64,000 nt of DNA from JBBWZH01 sp035544115 (GTDB lineage: Bacteria; Actinomycetota; Actinomycetes; Mycobacteriales; CADCTP01): the NCBI GenBank assembly GCA_963714145.1, contig OY970235.1, positions 5,518,001 through 5,582,000 on the forward strand. Direction: 5' to 3'. Shown piece after piece: positions 52,320-61,490 of this stretch. A model generated the notes under the pieces. The model was not told the DNA's origin. It was given only the letters and a program-made list of their open reading frames with translations, and did no database searches. The position numbers were made by a program, and so were the translations under genes. Every line of letters starts with the position of its first letter. The first letter of the stretch is position 1.

Positions 52320-53267
52320 GTGTACGCGCACCGCAGGGCCGCCGTGCTGAGCGCCGGCGGCCTGTTCGTTTTCCTGCTCGGAGCGGTGGCGGCCAGCCCG
52401 GCCAGCGCGCACGGGGCGATGAGCAACCCGGTCAGCCGCGTCTACGCCTGCGGCACCGAGGGCGGTTCCCGGGCCGGCTCGGCCGCCTGCCAGGCCGCCC
52501 GGTCGGCCAGCGGCCGGCAGTCATTCGCCGACTGGGACGAGATCCGGGTGCCGGGCATCGCCGGCCGGGACAAGCAGCTGATCCCGGACGGGAAGCTGTG
52601 CAGCGGCGGGCTGTCCGAGTTCCGCGGCCTGGACCTGCCGCGCACCGACTGGCCGAGCACGCAACTGCCGTCCGGCACCGCGTTCCGGTTCGCCTACCGG
52701 ACGACGATCGCGCACGCCGGCACCTTCCGGCTGTACGTGACCCGGGACGGCTACCGGCCGACCAGGGCGCTGACCTGGGCGATGCTGGAGTCGGCGCCGT
52801 TCTTCACGGTGACGAACCCGGCCGTCACCGGCGGGGCGTACTCGTTCACCGCGAAGCTGCCGCGCAAGTCCGGCCGGCACATCATCTACACGGTCTGGCA
52901 GAACTCCAGCACGTCGGACACCTACTACTCGTGCTCCGACGTGGTCTTCCCGGCCGCAAAGCCGGCCGCCGGCGGCGGCAGCACCAGCACCAGGCCGCCG
53001 GCCAGCAGGCCGGCCAGCACGCCATCCCGGGCGCCGGCCCGGACCACCACCCCACCGGCCACGCCGAGCCGCCCGGCCGGGCCGGCCACGCCGACCGCGC
53101 AGCCCGGCGCGCTGCCGGCGACCCAGCCGACCAGCCAGCCGCCGGTCGCCACCGACCTGGTCGCCGCGGCCCGGCCGGACCGCACCCCGCTGCTGCTCGC
53201 CGCCGCCGGCGTGGCCGCGGTGCTGGCCGCACTCACGGTGCTGCTCGTCGTCCGCCGCCGCGCCTGA
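52320..53267 (+). CDS. AA10-type lytic polysaccharide monooxygenase with C-terminal membrane anchor
   Basis: A 315-residue protein. After the signal peptide (cleavage at ASA) the mature protein begins HGAMSNPVSR, where the N-terminal His is the first ligand of the copper histidine brace. The second brace His is probably in 'TTIAHAGTFRLYVTRDGY' and the axial aromatic near 'SDVVF'. The catalytic domain ends near residue 215, followed by a Pro/Thr/Ser linker of about 65 residues and a hydrophobic helix with a terminal RRR. So it should be tethered to the cell surface instead of secreted. Substrate chitin or cellulose. GTG start with GGGAGG about 11 nt upstream. Confidence 0.88.
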   Translation: MYAHRRAAVLSAGGLFVFLLGAVAASPASAHGAMSNPVSRVYACGTEGGSRAGSAACQAARSASGRQSFADWDEIRVPGIAGRDKQLIPDGKLCSGGLSEFRGLDLPRTDWPSTQLPSGTAFRFAYRTTIAHAGTFRLYVTRDGYRPTRALTWAMLESAPFFTVTNPAVTGGAYSFTAKLPRKSGRHIIYTVWQNSSTSDTYYSCSDVVFPAAKPAAGGGSTSTRPPASRPASTPSRAPARTTTPPATPSRPAGPATPTAQPGALPATQPTSQPPVATDLVAAARPDRTPLLLAAAGVAAVLAALTVLLVVRRRA

Positions 53268-53279
53268 CGCCCCCTCCGC

Positions 53280-53450
53280 CGGCCGGCTCCAACCGACATC
53301 CAGCAGCCGGCTCCGGAGGCCGGCTCCAGCGGCCGGCTCCAGCGGCCGGCTTCAGCGGCCCGGCTCCGGCGGCCGGCTCCAACGACCGGCTCCGGAGGCC
53401 GGTTCTAGCGACCGGCTCCAGCGGCCCGGCTCCGGAGGCTGGCCCCGGCC
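53280..53450. repeat. Imperfect 12-15 bp repeats (CCGGCTCCRGCGG)
   Basis: About ten imperfect copies of GGCCGGCTCCAGC/GGAGG follow the LPMO gene. This 350-bp gap (53268-53617) otherwise holds a small hairpin GCCCTTG-AAC-CAAGGGC (53577-53593) and the Shine-Dalgarno GGAGGA of the next gene; no other gene is seen. Confidence 0.7.
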
Positions 53451-53617
53451 GGGTCGGCACCCGCCTGAGCTACCCCACCAGGCACCGAGCCGGCCACGTC
53501 CTGTCACAGACTGATTACGACGGTGGCCTTGTCGTGACATCTACTGGTCCTGGCGCGAATGATGCATCCACCGTGCGCCCTTGAACCAAGGGCCCTTTCC
53601 ACCCGGAGGACCGGCAC

Positions 53618-56600
53618 TTGAGACCACTCTCGATCTGGGCTCGGCGAGGACTCGCCGCCGCCATGGCGGCCGGCCTGACGGTCGGCGTCATGGCGACCGC
53701 GGGCGTCACCGCCGCCAGCGCAGGCCCATCGGATCCCAATGGCTTACCCAAGCCGGCCGGCGACGTGCTCGGCAGCCGCGACCATGAACTGCTGGCCGCC
53801 GCCGAGGCCAAGCACGAACCGCGGGTCACCATGTTGGTCGCCGCCGACAGCGGCCGGACCAGCAACGTGGTCACCGGACTGACCAAGCTCGGCGGCATCA
53901 TCGGCAAGCGGGTCGACTCGGTCGGCTATGTCCGGGTCAGCGTGCCGACCGCGGCCGTCCGGAAGGCCGCCGCACTGCCGGACATCACCGCGGTCGACCT
54001 GAACGAGACGATCCCGCTGCCCCGGGACCGGGCGGAGAGCCGGCCCGGGCACAACTCCGGGCCGCAGCAGCCGACGTCCGGCCCCGGCCCGCGCACCCCG
54101 GCCGCCAACCCGTTCATGCCGACCGCCGACACCGGCGCCGTCGCGTTCAAGCAGCAGCACCCGACCTGGGACGGCCGCGGCATCACGGTCGGCATCCTGG
54201 ACACCGGCGTCGACGTGGACAACCCCGCGCTGCAGCGGACCTCCACCGGCGAGCGCAAGATCGTCGACTGGGTCACCGCGACCGACCCGGTCTTCGACGG
54301 GGACGCGACCTGGCGCGCCATGATCACCCCGGTGACCGGCCCGACGTTCACGTTCGCCGGCTCCACCTGGACCGCCCCGCCGGGCAACTGGCAGATCAAC
54401 CGGTTCGCCGAGACCACCACCGCGGGCAGCGAGTTCGGCAGCGACGTGAACCGCGACGGCGACACCACCGACCGCTGGGGCATCCTCTACGACCCGGTCA
54501 GCCACGACATCCGGGTGGACGTCAACCAGAACCTCAACTTCACCGACGATCCGGTCATGCGGCCGTACAAGGAGAAGTTCGACATCGGCCACTTCGGCAC
54601 GGACAACCCGGCGACCCCGGTGCACGAGTCCGCCCCGTTCACGGTCGAGTACCGCGAGGACGTCGACACCAGCCCGCTCGGCCTGCCCGGCGTGGCCGAC
54701 TTCGTCAACATCGGCATCGTCTCGGACGCGCACGGCTCGCACGTCGCCGGCATCACCGCGGCCGAGAACATGCTCGGCAACCGGAACTTCGACGGTGCCG
54801 CCCCGGGCGCCAAGATCGTCTCGGCCCGGGCCTGCCTGTTCTCCGCCGGCTGCACCAACGCCGCGCTCACCGACGGCATGGTCGACCTGGTCACCAACCG
54901 GCACGTGGACGTGGTGAACATGTCCATCGGCGGGTTGCCGGCGCTGAACGACGGCAACAACGCCCAGGCCGAGCTGTACAACCGGCTGATCCGCGACTTC
55001 GGCGTGCAGCTGATCTTCTCGGCCGGCAACGACGGTCCGGGCACCAACACGGCCGGCGACCCGGCGGTGGCCACCGACGTGGTCAGCGTCGCCGCCAGCA
55101 TCAGCCAGCAGACCTGGCTGGCCGACTACGGCTCGGTCACCCGCACCCCCTACCAGCTGCTGAACTTCTCCGGCCGCGGGCCGCGCGAGGACGGCGGCTT
55201 CAAGCCGAACATCACCGCCCCGGGCGCGGCGATCTCGACCTTCCCGATGTGGCTGGACGGCGCCCCGGTGGCTGAGGCGGGCTACGACCTGCCGCCCGGC
55301 CTCGGGTTCCTGCAGGGCACCTCGATGGCCTCGCCGCAGGCCACCGGCGCGACCGCGCTGCTGCTCTCGGCGGCCAAGGCGACCGGCCGCAGCATCGCCC
55401 CGGCGCAGCTGCGCCGGGCCCTCTACACCGCGGCCAACTGGATCCCCGGCGCCCCCGCGGACGGCCAGGGCAACGGGCTCTACGACGTCCCGGGCACCTG
55501 GTCGCTGCTGTCCCACGGCAGCATCGCCCCCCGCGGTTACACGGTCGATGCGCCGGTCTGCACGCCGCTGTCCGACTTCCTCGCCACCCCCGGCCGCGGT
55601 ACCGGCATCTACAACCGGTGCACGCCGGCCGAGGGCGGTCAGCGGGCCGGCCAGACGAAGTCGTACCCGGTCACGATCACCCGGACCACCGGGCCGAACC
55701 TGCCGCTGCTGCACACGCTGCGCTGGGTCGGCAACGACGGCACGTTCAGTTCGCCGGGCCTGGTGCTGCTGCCGCTGAACCGGCCGGTCACGATCACCGT
55801 GCGGGCCAACGCCGCGGCCGGCGTGCACGGCGCGCTGCTGCGCATCGACGACCCGCTCACCTCGACGGTCGACGCCGAGTCGATGCACACCGTGATCGTG
55901 TCGAACGCTCCGGCGACGCCGAACTTCACGTTCGGGACCAGCGGCCGGGTCGACCGCAACCTGTACAAGTCCTACTTCGTCACGGTGCCGGTGGGCGCCG
56001 CGGCGCTGCAGGTCAACCTCGCCGGGCTGGCCACCGGGCAGCAGACCCGGTGGATCGCGATCAACCCGCTGGGCCTGCACATCGAGGCATCGTCCAGCCT
56101 GGTCTGCTACAGCAACTTCTCCGACGCCGCCGCGTGCAACCCGACGTCCCGGGCGTACCTGAACCCGATGCCCGGCGTCTGGGAGCTGGAAGTGGAGTCC
56201 CGGCGCACCTCACCGCTGCTGCAGAACCCGTTCCAGCTGACCGCCGCCATCCAGGGCGTCACGGTCAACCCGGCGACCACCACCCTGCCGGCGGTGACGG
56301 TGGGCACGCCGGCCCCGCTCAGCTGGACGCTGCGCAACGCGTTCGGCCCGGTCCGGGTGCACGCTCAGGGCGGCCCGCTGGGCAGCTCGGTGACCGCGCG
56401 CCCGACGATCGCGGCCGACGAGACCAGCACGTTCGCGCTGACCGTGCCGGCCGGCGCGTCCCGGCTGGACGTCACGATCGGCAACCCCAGCGACCCGGGT
56501 GCCGACCTGGACCTCACCGTCTTCCGGGACGGCGTGCAGGTCGGGTCGGACGCCGACAGCGACTCCGAGGAATCGGTGACGCTGCTGAACCCGGCGGCGG

Positions 56601-56875
56601 GCGAATACACGGTCGAGGTGGTCGGCTTCGCGGTGCCGGCGGGCACCACCCAGTACGACTACCGGGACGTGTTCTTCGCCCCGGCGCTCGGCTCGGTGAC
56701 CACGTCCAGCGCGATCACCGCGCTGTCCAACGGGGCCAGCACCTCGGTCACCGGCTCGGTCGTCGTCTCGTCCGTCCCGCCCGCGGGCCGGACCCTGTTC
56801 GGTGACATGAACGTCGTCACCGACCAGGGCGCGGTGGTCGGCCACGGCTCGATCGCGATCGGCACCGTGAGCTAG
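53618..56875 (+). CDS. Large S8 serine protease with wide Asp-His insert (TPP II-like arrangement)
   Basis: A 1085-residue protein with a signal peptide (residues 1-about 35). The triad is D195 ('VGILDTGVDVDNPAL'), H372 ('VSDAHGSHVAGI') and S569 ('LQGTSMASPQATGATAL'). The 177-residue distance between Asp and His is much longer than in ordinary subtilisins and is characteristic of tripeptidyl-peptidase II-type subtilases. The C-terminal half has beta-sandwich and PPC-like domains ('GADLDLTVFRDGVQV'). It starts with TTG, 7 nt after GGAGGA; no ATG or GTG alternative keeps the signal peptide. It is secreted. Confidence 0.88.
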   Translation: MRPLSIWARRGLAAAMAAGLTVGVMATAGVTAASAGPSDPNGLPKPAGDVLGSRDHELLAAAEAKHEPRVTMLVAADSGRTSNVVTGLTKLGGIIGKRVDSVGYVRVSVPTAAVRKAAALPDITAVDLNETIPLPRDRAESRPGHNSGPQQPTSGPGPRTPAANPFMPTADTGAVAFKQQHPTWDGRGITVGILDTGVDVDNPALQRTSTGERKIVDWVTATDPVFDGDATWRAMITPVTGPTFTFAGSTWTAPPGNWQINRFAETTTAGSEFGSDVNRDGDTTDRWGILYDPVSHDIRVDVNQNLNFTDDPVMRPYKEKFDIGHFGTDNPATPVHESAPFTVEYREDVDTSPLGLPGVADFVNIGIVSDAHGSHVAGITAAENMLGNRNFDGAAPGAKIVSARACLFSAGCTNAALTDGMVDLVTNRHVDVVNMSIGGLPALNDGNNAQAELYNRLIRDFGVQLIFSAGNDGPGTNTAGDPAVATDVVSVAASISQQTWLADYGSVTRTPYQLLNFSGRGPREDGGFKPNITAPGAAISTFPMWLDGAPVAEAGYDLPPGLGFLQGTSMASPQATGATALLLSAAKATGRSIAPAQLRRALYTAANWIPGAPADGQGNGLYDVPGTWSLLSHGSIAPRGYTVDAPVCTPLSDFLATPGRGTGIYNRCTPAEGGQRAGQTKSYPVTITRTTGPNLPLLHTLRWVGNDGTFSSPGLVLLPLNRPVTITVRANAAAGVHGALLRIDDPLTSTVDAESMHTVIVSNAPATPNFTFGTSGRVDRNLYKSYFVTVPVGAAALQVNLAGLATGQQTRWIAINPLGLHIEASSSLVCYSNFSDAAACNPTSRAYLNPMPGVWELEVESRRTSPLLQNPFQLTAAIQGVTVNPATTTLPAVTVGTPAPLSWTLRNAFGPVRVHAQGGPLGSSVTARPTIAADETSTFALTVPAGASRLDVTIGNPSDPGADLDLTVFRDGVQVGSDADSDSEESVTLLNPAAGEYTVEVVGFAVPAGTTQYDYRDVFFAPALGSVTTSSAITALSNGASTSVTGSVVVSSVPPAGRTLFGDMNVVTDQGAVVGHGSIAIGTVS

Positions 56876-56889
56876 GACCGGTCCAGATC

Positions 56890-56933
56890 GGCGCGGCGCC
56901 CGCTCCCAACCCCCCGGGAGCGGGCGCCGCGCC
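56890..56933. terminator. Bidirectional terminator, 18-bp perfect stem
   Basis: GGCGCGGCGCCCGCTCCC (56890-56907), 8-nt loop, exact reverse complement (56916-56933). Lies between the S8 protease (+) and CAP gene (-) stops. Confidence 0.9.
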
Positions 56934-56955
56934 ACGCTCGGCCCCGGTCGGAGGA

Positions 56956-57561
56956 TCAGCGGGGGGTGCCGAAGTCCTGGGTCCAGTAGGTCTTGTAGGT
57001 GCTGGCCGGGTTGACGGCGTAGCCGACGCCCAGCTGGGTGAGCTTGCAGTTGAGAACGTTGGCGCGGTGGCCGGGGCTCTTCATCCAGGCGATCATCACG
57101 GCGTCCGCGTTCGGCTGGCCGGCGGCGATGTTCTCGGCGGCCCGGCTGTAGCGGTAGCCGGCGGCGGTCATCCGGGCGGCCGGGGTCTTGCCGTTGCGGC
57201 TGTTGTGCGAGAAGTAGTTGTGGACGGCCATGTCGGTGGTGTGTGCCTGGGCGACCCGGGTCAGCGTGGCGTTCACGGTCAGCGCCCGGCAGCCGTGCAT
57301 CTTGCGCTGCGCGTTGGTCAGCGCGACGACCCGGGCGATGTAGGTGGCGGCGCTACTGCCAGCCGTGATCGCCACGGTGTCGATGGACGAGGTCGCGCCG
57401 AAGCCCGCCGTGGCGCCGATCGACGCCCCGGTCACCGCCCCCGCGGCGGTCGGGCCGGGCGCCGCGTTCGCGGCCCCGGCGAACCCGGTGAGCAGGCCGA
57501 GGGCGACCAGGGCCAGGCCGGGTACGACGGCTCGCCGGGTCGACGCCAGGGTTCGGAACAT
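56956..57561 (-). CDS. Secreted CAP-domain (SCP-like) protein
   Basis: A 201-residue protein from ATG 57561, signal peptide to about residue 33. CAP motifs are intact: 'AHTTDMAVHNYFSHNSRNGK' (His and Asp-rich motif) and 'AENIAAGQPNADAVMIAWMK' then 'SPGHRANVLNCKLTQLGVGY'. Two cysteines can form the usual disulfide. Bacterial CAP proteins of the YkwD type are linked to spore coats and cell-wall contact; exact activity unknown. The Shine-Dalgarno GGGAGG is 8 nt from ATG and lies in a predicted 5'UTR hairpin. Confidence 0.9.
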   Translation of the reverse strand: MFRTLASTRRAVVPGLALVALGLLTGFAGAANAAPGPTAAGAVTGASIGATAGFGATSSIDTVAITAGSSAATYIARVVALTNAQRKMHGCRALTVNATLTRVAQAHTTDMAVHNYFSHNSRNGKTPAARMTAAGYRYSRAAENIAAGQPNADAVMIAWMKSPGHRANVLNCKLTQLGVGYAVNPASTYKTYWTQDFGTPR

Positions 57562-57570
57562 GGGCAGTGC

Positions 57571-57632
57571 CTCCCGTGAAGACGGCCAAGCCGGCCGGGC
57601 CACTGGCCCGGCCGGCGTTCCTGTCACGGGAG
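57571..57632 (-). promoter_or_regulatory. Nested 5'UTR hairpin that covers the Shine-Dalgarno of the CAP gene
   Basis: Outer arms CTCCCGTGA (57571-57579) and TCACGGGAG (57624-57632) are exact complements; inside is a perfect 12-bp stem GCCGGCCGGGCC-ACT-GGCCCGGCCGGC (57590-57616). The ribosome site GGGAGG (57575-57570) is within the outer stem, so folding would hide it. Confidence 0.6.
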
Positions 57633-57770
57633 AGTTCGGTCGGCCGGCTGCGCGACGTAGGCAATATCCGTCGGTCGACCTGTGACTGCCGCCACCGCCG
57701 GCCGCGGGCTGGTCACGACGCCGGACGAGCGGCAGGGCTGGGCGGGCGCCGACCGGGTTGGGCCGGGCCG

Positions 57771-57935
57771 GGGCCGACCGGCCGGGGCCGACCAGGTCAG
57801 GTCGGGGCCGACCAGGTCAGGTCGGGGTCGCCCGGGTCAGGTGCCGGGGCGATCGGGTCAGGCCGGGCCGGGGCCGACCGGCCGGGGTCGCCCGGGTCAG
57901 GCCGGGCCCGGGCCCATCGGGTCAGGCCGGGCCGG
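57771..57935. repeat. Irregular 18-21 bp tandem repeats (GGTCAGG... CCGGGGCCGACC)
   Basis: About eight degenerate units combining GGGTCAGG with CCGGGGCCGACC or CCGGGGTCGCCC. The right end reaches into the last codons of the small membrane protein gene (stop at 57922). The rest of 57633-57921 holds only the likely CAP-gene promoter (TATTGCC/TACGTC region near 57650-57675). Confidence 0.75.
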
Positions 57936-58122
57936 GGGCGACCGGGGCGTCCGCCGCGGTCTCGGCGTGCCGGACCCGGAGCTGGGCGCGGATCTCGTCC
58001 GGGGTGTAGCCGCGGCGGCGCCGCTCGGCCCGGGCGATCACCACGCCGGTCGCGGCGACCCCGACGATGCCGGCCAACCCGAGTGCCTTCCACCCGCCGA
58101 GGGCCCGTTCACGCTTGCGCAT
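57922..58122 (-). CDS. Small single-span membrane protein
   Basis: A 66-residue protein beginning MRKRERALGGWKALGL, with one hydrophobic helix (about residues 12-29) followed by 'RAERRRRGYTPDEIRAQL' and a cytosolic tail. Arg/Lys on both sides of the helix. I do not recognise a function. The start is supported by TAGCCT 6 nt upstream (leaderless). Its last codons fall in a tandem repeat. Confidence 0.75.
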   Translation of the reverse strand: MRKRERALGGWKALGLAGIVGVAATGVVIARAERRRRGYTPDEIRAQLRVRHAETAADAPVAPGPA

Positions 58123-58128
58123 CGCACC

Positions 58129-58162
58129 AGGCTAATGGGCCCGGCCGGCGGCACCCTACGCT
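58129..58162. promoter_or_regulatory. Divergent pair of leaderless -10 boxes
   Basis: Minus-strand TAGCCT (58134-58129) is 6 nt from ATG 58122; plus-strand TACGCT (58157-58162) is 6 nt from ATG 58169. Neither gene has a Shine-Dalgarno. Confidence 0.55.
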
Positions 58163-58168
58163 GTGCCG

Positions 58169-58801
58169 ATGCCGTCCGAGATCAGCCTGGACGCGGCGCT
58201 GGAGCTGACCCGCACCGGCGACCTCTGGCTGTTCCGCGGCCGGGCCGCCGCCGACCGGGTGATCCAGCTCGGCACGAACAGCCCGGTCAACCACGTCGGG
58301 ATGACCGTCGCGCTGGACGACCTGCCGCCGCTGATGTGGCACGCCGAGCTCGGCCGGTCGCTGCCGGATGTCTGGTCCGGCGACCGGCACCGCGGCGTGC
58401 AGCTGCACGACCTGCGCGCGGCGGTGCTGGTCTGGGCCACCCGGTACGGGCAGCAGGCCTGGCTGCGCCAGCTGGACCACCCGATCGACCGGGCCGCCGA
58501 GGACGGCGTGCTGCGCATGATCGCGCGCCTGGACGGCACCCCGTTCCCGTCCACCGCCGCGCTCGCGGCGCGCTGGCTGCGTGGCCGGCTGCCCGGCCGG
58601 CGGGCGCAGACCGAGGCCGCCGTCGAGTCGGCGTACTGCGCCGAGGTGGTGGCCGGCACGTACCAGGCGATGGGGCTGCTGCCGGCACACCGCCGACCCA
58701 GCTGGTACGACCCGGGCCGGTTCTGGAGCGGCGACGCGCTCCCGCTGCTGGACGGCGCCCGCCTCGGCGGCGAGATCGCCGTCACCATCCCGCCGTCCTG
58801 A
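58169..58801 (+). CDS. YiiX/YebB-like permuted papain-fold (NlpC/P60-type) protein
   Basis: A 210-residue protein. 'TGDLWLFRGRAAADRVIQLG' plus 'NSPVNHVGMTVALDDLPP' gives the catalytic His of the permuted papain fold, and 'VESAYCAEVVAGTYQAMG' supplies the Cys nucleophile. This order (His before Cys) is the mark of the YiiX/YebB-like group (PF05708). No signal peptide, so probably cytoplasmic. The reaction, perhaps hydrolysis of an amide or thioester, is unknown. ATG 58169 is leaderless. Confidence 0.78.
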   Translation: MPSEISLDAALELTRTGDLWLFRGRAAADRVIQLGTNSPVNHVGMTVALDDLPPLMWHAELGRSLPDVWSGDRHRGVQLHDLRAAVLVWATRYGQQAWLRQLDHPIDRAAEDGVLRMIARLDGTPFPSTAALAARWLRGRLPGRRAQTEAAVESAYCAEVVAGTYQAMGLLPAHRRPSWYDPGRFWSGDALPLLDGARLGGEIAVTIPPS

Positions 58802-58860
58802 CCCCCGCCCGGTGTGCCCGGTCGGGGCAGCGGGCACGATCGGGGCATGACGGTGGGCTG

Positions 58861-60165
58861 GTGACCAGGGCGGGGGCGGGCGCGGTGCCGGCGGGGTTGG
58901 CCGGGCTGGCGGCGCTGACCGGGGCGGACCAGCGGCGGCGGGCCGACCTGCGGAAGATGAAGGCTTCCGCGACCGGGCTGCTGCTGCTCGCCGCGGTCGG
59001 CTACATCCTGGCCAGGCGCTGGGAGAACGGCGGCGGCCCGGCGGTCGCCGGCTACCTGCGGGCGGCCACCGAGGCGGGCATGGTCGGCGGGCTGGCCGAC
59101 TGGTTCGCGGTGACCGCGCTGTTCCGCCGCCCGCTCGGGCTGCCGATCCCGCACACCGCGCTGATCCCCACCAAGAAGGACGCGCTGGGCGCCAGCCTGG
59201 GCGAGTTCGTCGGGGTGAACTTCCTGTCCGCGGCGGTGGTCGGCGAGCGCATCCAGCGGGCCGACGTGGCCGGCCTGGCCGGCCGCTGGCTGGCCACCCC
59301 GGGCCGGGCCGAGCGGGTGACCGCGGAGCTGGCGGTGGCGGCCCGCGGCGCGCTGGGCGTGCTGCGGGACGAGGACGTGCAGGCGGTGCTGGAGCAGGCG
59401 GTGGCCCGGCGGCTGCGCGCGGTACCGGTGGGCCCGGTGGCCGGCCGGCTGCTCGACCAGATCGTCGCCGACCAGGCCCATTCCCGGCTGGTCGACCTGG
59501 TGCTGGCGCACGCGCACGACTGGCTGCTCGCGAACCGGGACACCCTGGTCGGGGTGATCGCCGACCAGGGCCCGTCCTGGTCGCCCAAGTTCGTGGACCG
59601 GCGGATCGCGACCCGGGTGCACGCCGAGCTGATCCGGGTCACCGAGCAGGTGCGCGCCGATCCGGACCACCCGGCCCGGCAGGCCGCCGACAAGCTGCTC
59701 ACCGACCTGGCCACGGCGCTGCGCACCGACCCGGCCACGATGGCCCGGGCCGACACGCTGGCCGCGGCGCTGCTGGACCGGCCACCCGTCCGGCAGGCGC
59801 TGGCCGACCTGGCCACCGCCGGACGCAAGCTGGTGCTGGACCTGATCGACGACCCGGCCAGCGAGCTGCGCACCCGCACCGCCGCCGGGCTGCGCGCGCT
59901 CGGCCAGCGGCTGGAGACCGACGCGGCGCTGCGCGAGAAGGCCAACGGCTGGCTGGAGGCGGCCGCCGCGCACGTCGTCACCAACTACCGGGACGAGCTG
60001 ACCCGCACCATCACCGACACGGTCGCCCGCTGGGACGCAGCCGAGACCACCCGCAAGATCGAACTCCAGGTCGGCCGCGACCTGCAGTACATCCGGATCA
60101 ACGGCACCGTCGTCGGCTCGCTCGCCGGGCTGGCCATCCACCTGGTCAGCCAGCTCCTGCTCTGA
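58861..60165 (+). CDS. DUF445 family membrane-associated protein
   Basis: A 434-residue protein from GTG 58861. N-terminal hydrophobic segment 'ATGLLLLAAVGYILARRW', the family block 'EAGMVGGLADWFAVTALFRR' followed by 'PLGLPIPHTALIPTKKDALG', long helical middle region, and a C-terminal 'IRINGTVVGSLAGLAIHLVS'. This is DUF445 (YjiN-like); the GGLADWFAVxALFRxP signature is clear. Function unknown. The frame is open upstream for a long way but that part is not protein-like. Confidence 0.88.
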   Translation: MTRAGAGAVPAGLAGLAALTGADQRRRADLRKMKASATGLLLLAAVGYILARRWENGGGPAVAGYLRAATEAGMVGGLADWFAVTALFRRPLGLPIPHTALIPTKKDALGASLGEFVGVNFLSAAVVGERIQRADVAGLAGRWLATPGRAERVTAELAVAARGALGVLRDEDVQAVLEQAVARRLRAVPVGPVAGRLLDQIVADQAHSRLVDLVLAHAHDWLLANRDTLVGVIADQGPSWSPKFVDRRIATRVHAELIRVTEQVRADPDHPARQAADKLLTDLATALRTDPATMARADTLAAALLDRPPVRQALADLATAGRKLVLDLIDDPASELRTRTAAGLRALGQRLETDAALREKANGWLEAAAAHVVTNYRDELTRTITDTVARWDAAETTRKIELQVGRDLQYIRINGTVVGSLAGLAIHLVSQLLL

Positions 60166-60203
60166 ACCCGGCACGCGGGCCGGCCGGGCCGTGGTGCCGG
60201 CTG

Positions 60204-61490
60204 CTACGGCGGGCCGCCGGCCGGAGCGGCCGGAGCGAGGTGCGCCAGCGCGGCGGCCACCAGGGCGGCCACGCCGGTGGGCAGGGTGTGCGCGAGGTCG
60301 GGCGCGTACGCCGGGGAGTGGTTGGCCGGCAGCGCGGCCAGCTTCCCGGCCGGGGTATCACCGGGGGCGGCGGCCCACTGCCGGGGGCCGATCGAGCCGA
60401 GCATCCAGTAGCCGGTGGCGACGCCGGCCGCGGCCAGGTGACCGAAGTCCTCGGTGGCCATGGACGGCGGCCAGGCGATGATCCGGGCGGCGCCGAACAG
60501 GTCGGTGTGCGCGGCCCGGACCGCCGCGGTCACCCCGGCGTCCGGCAGGTTGGCCGGCGACTGCGCGACCACCCGGACCCCGGCCGGCCGATCACCGCCG
60601 GATGCCGCGCACTCGGCCCGGATCACCCGCTCCGCGGCGGCGGTCACCCGGGCCAGCGTGGCCGGGTGCAGCGCCCGGATCGTCACGCTCAGGGCGGCCT
60701 GGTCCGGCACCAGGTTGTGGCCGCCGCCGGCCCGCAGCTCGGTGACCGAGAGCACGGCCTGCTCGGCCGCCGGCACCTCCCGGGCGATGATCGCCTGCAG
60801 CCGCAGCACGATCGCGGCCGCGGTGACCACCGGGTCGATGGTCAGGTGCGGGGTGGCCGCGTGCCCGCCCCGGCCCGGCACGGTGACCTCGAGCATGGCG
60901 CCGGCCGCGGTGACCGCGCCGCCGCTGCCGTGCGCGACCATCCCGGCCAGCAGCGGCGCGGTGTGCTGGGCCAGCGCCACGTCCGGGCGGCCGAACCGGT
61001 CCAGCAGGCCGTCGGCCAGCATCGCCTGGGCCCCGGTCAGCGTCTCCTCGGCCGGCTGCCCGGCCAGCAGCAGCGTGCCGCGCCAGTGCTGCCGGTTCGC
61101 GCTGAGCAGCCGGGCCGCCCCGGCCAGCGCGGCCAGATGCAGGTCGTGCCCGCAGGCGTGCATCACCGGGGTGGGCCGCCCGTCCGGCCCGGTCGCGGTC
61201 GCCGTGCTGGCGTACCGCAGCCCGGTTTCCTCGGCCACCGGCAGCGCGTCCAGTTCGGCCCGCAGCAGTACGGTCGGGCCCGGACCGTTGCGCAGTTCGG
61301 CCAGCACGCCGTGGCCGCCGACGCCGCGGGCCACCCGCAACCCGTCCCGCTCCAGCCAGCCGGCGAACCGGCCGGCGGTGCGCTCCTCGGCGCCGGACAG
61401 CTCCGGGTTCGCGTGCAGGTCCAGGTACAGCACCGCGGCCTCGCCCACCACCCGGCGCTGGTCGGCCAGCACCGCCGCGACCGCGGTCAC
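60204..61490 (-). CDS. M20-family amidohydrolase (peptidase M20D)
   Basis: A 428-residue metallohydrolase. 'YLDLHANPELSGAEERTAG' (HxxPEL-like), 'LLRAELDALPVAEETG', 'PVMHACGHDLHLAALAGAAR' (metal His/Asp), 'LAGQPAEETLTGAQAML' (Glu-Glu catalytic region) and 'ATPHLTIDPVVTAAAIVLRL' are M20D motifs, as in N-acyl-amino-acid and hippurate hydrolases. It removes an acyl group from an amino acid. GTG start. Divergent from the RiPP precursor gene by 141 nt; could belong to that cluster or be its left border. Confidence 0.87.
   Translation of the reverse strand: MTAVAAVLADQRRVVGEAAVLYLDLHANPELSGAEERTAGRFAGWLERDGLRVARGVGGHGVLAELRNGPGPTVLLRAELDALPVAEETGLRYASTATATGPDGRPTPVMHACGHDLHLAALAGAARLLSANRQHWRGTLLLAGQPAEETLTGAQAMLADGLLDRFGRPDVALAQHTAPLLAGMVAHGSGGAVTAAGAMLEVTVPGRGGHAATPHLTIDPVVTAAAIVLRLQAIIAREVPAAEQAVLSVTELRAGGGHNLVPDQAALSVTIRALHPATLARVTAAAERVIRAECAASGGDRPAGVRVVAQSPANLPDAGVTAAVRAAHTDLFGAARIIAWPPSMATEDFGHLAAAGVATGYWMLGSIGPRQWAAAPGDTPAGKLAALPANHSPAYAPDLAHTLPTGVAALVAAALAHLAPAAPAGGPP

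Noticed and set aside
57682..60165. 827-codon frame including DUF445
   Set aside because: It crosses a repeat array and the papain-like gene in another frame; DUF445 motifs begin after GTG 58861.
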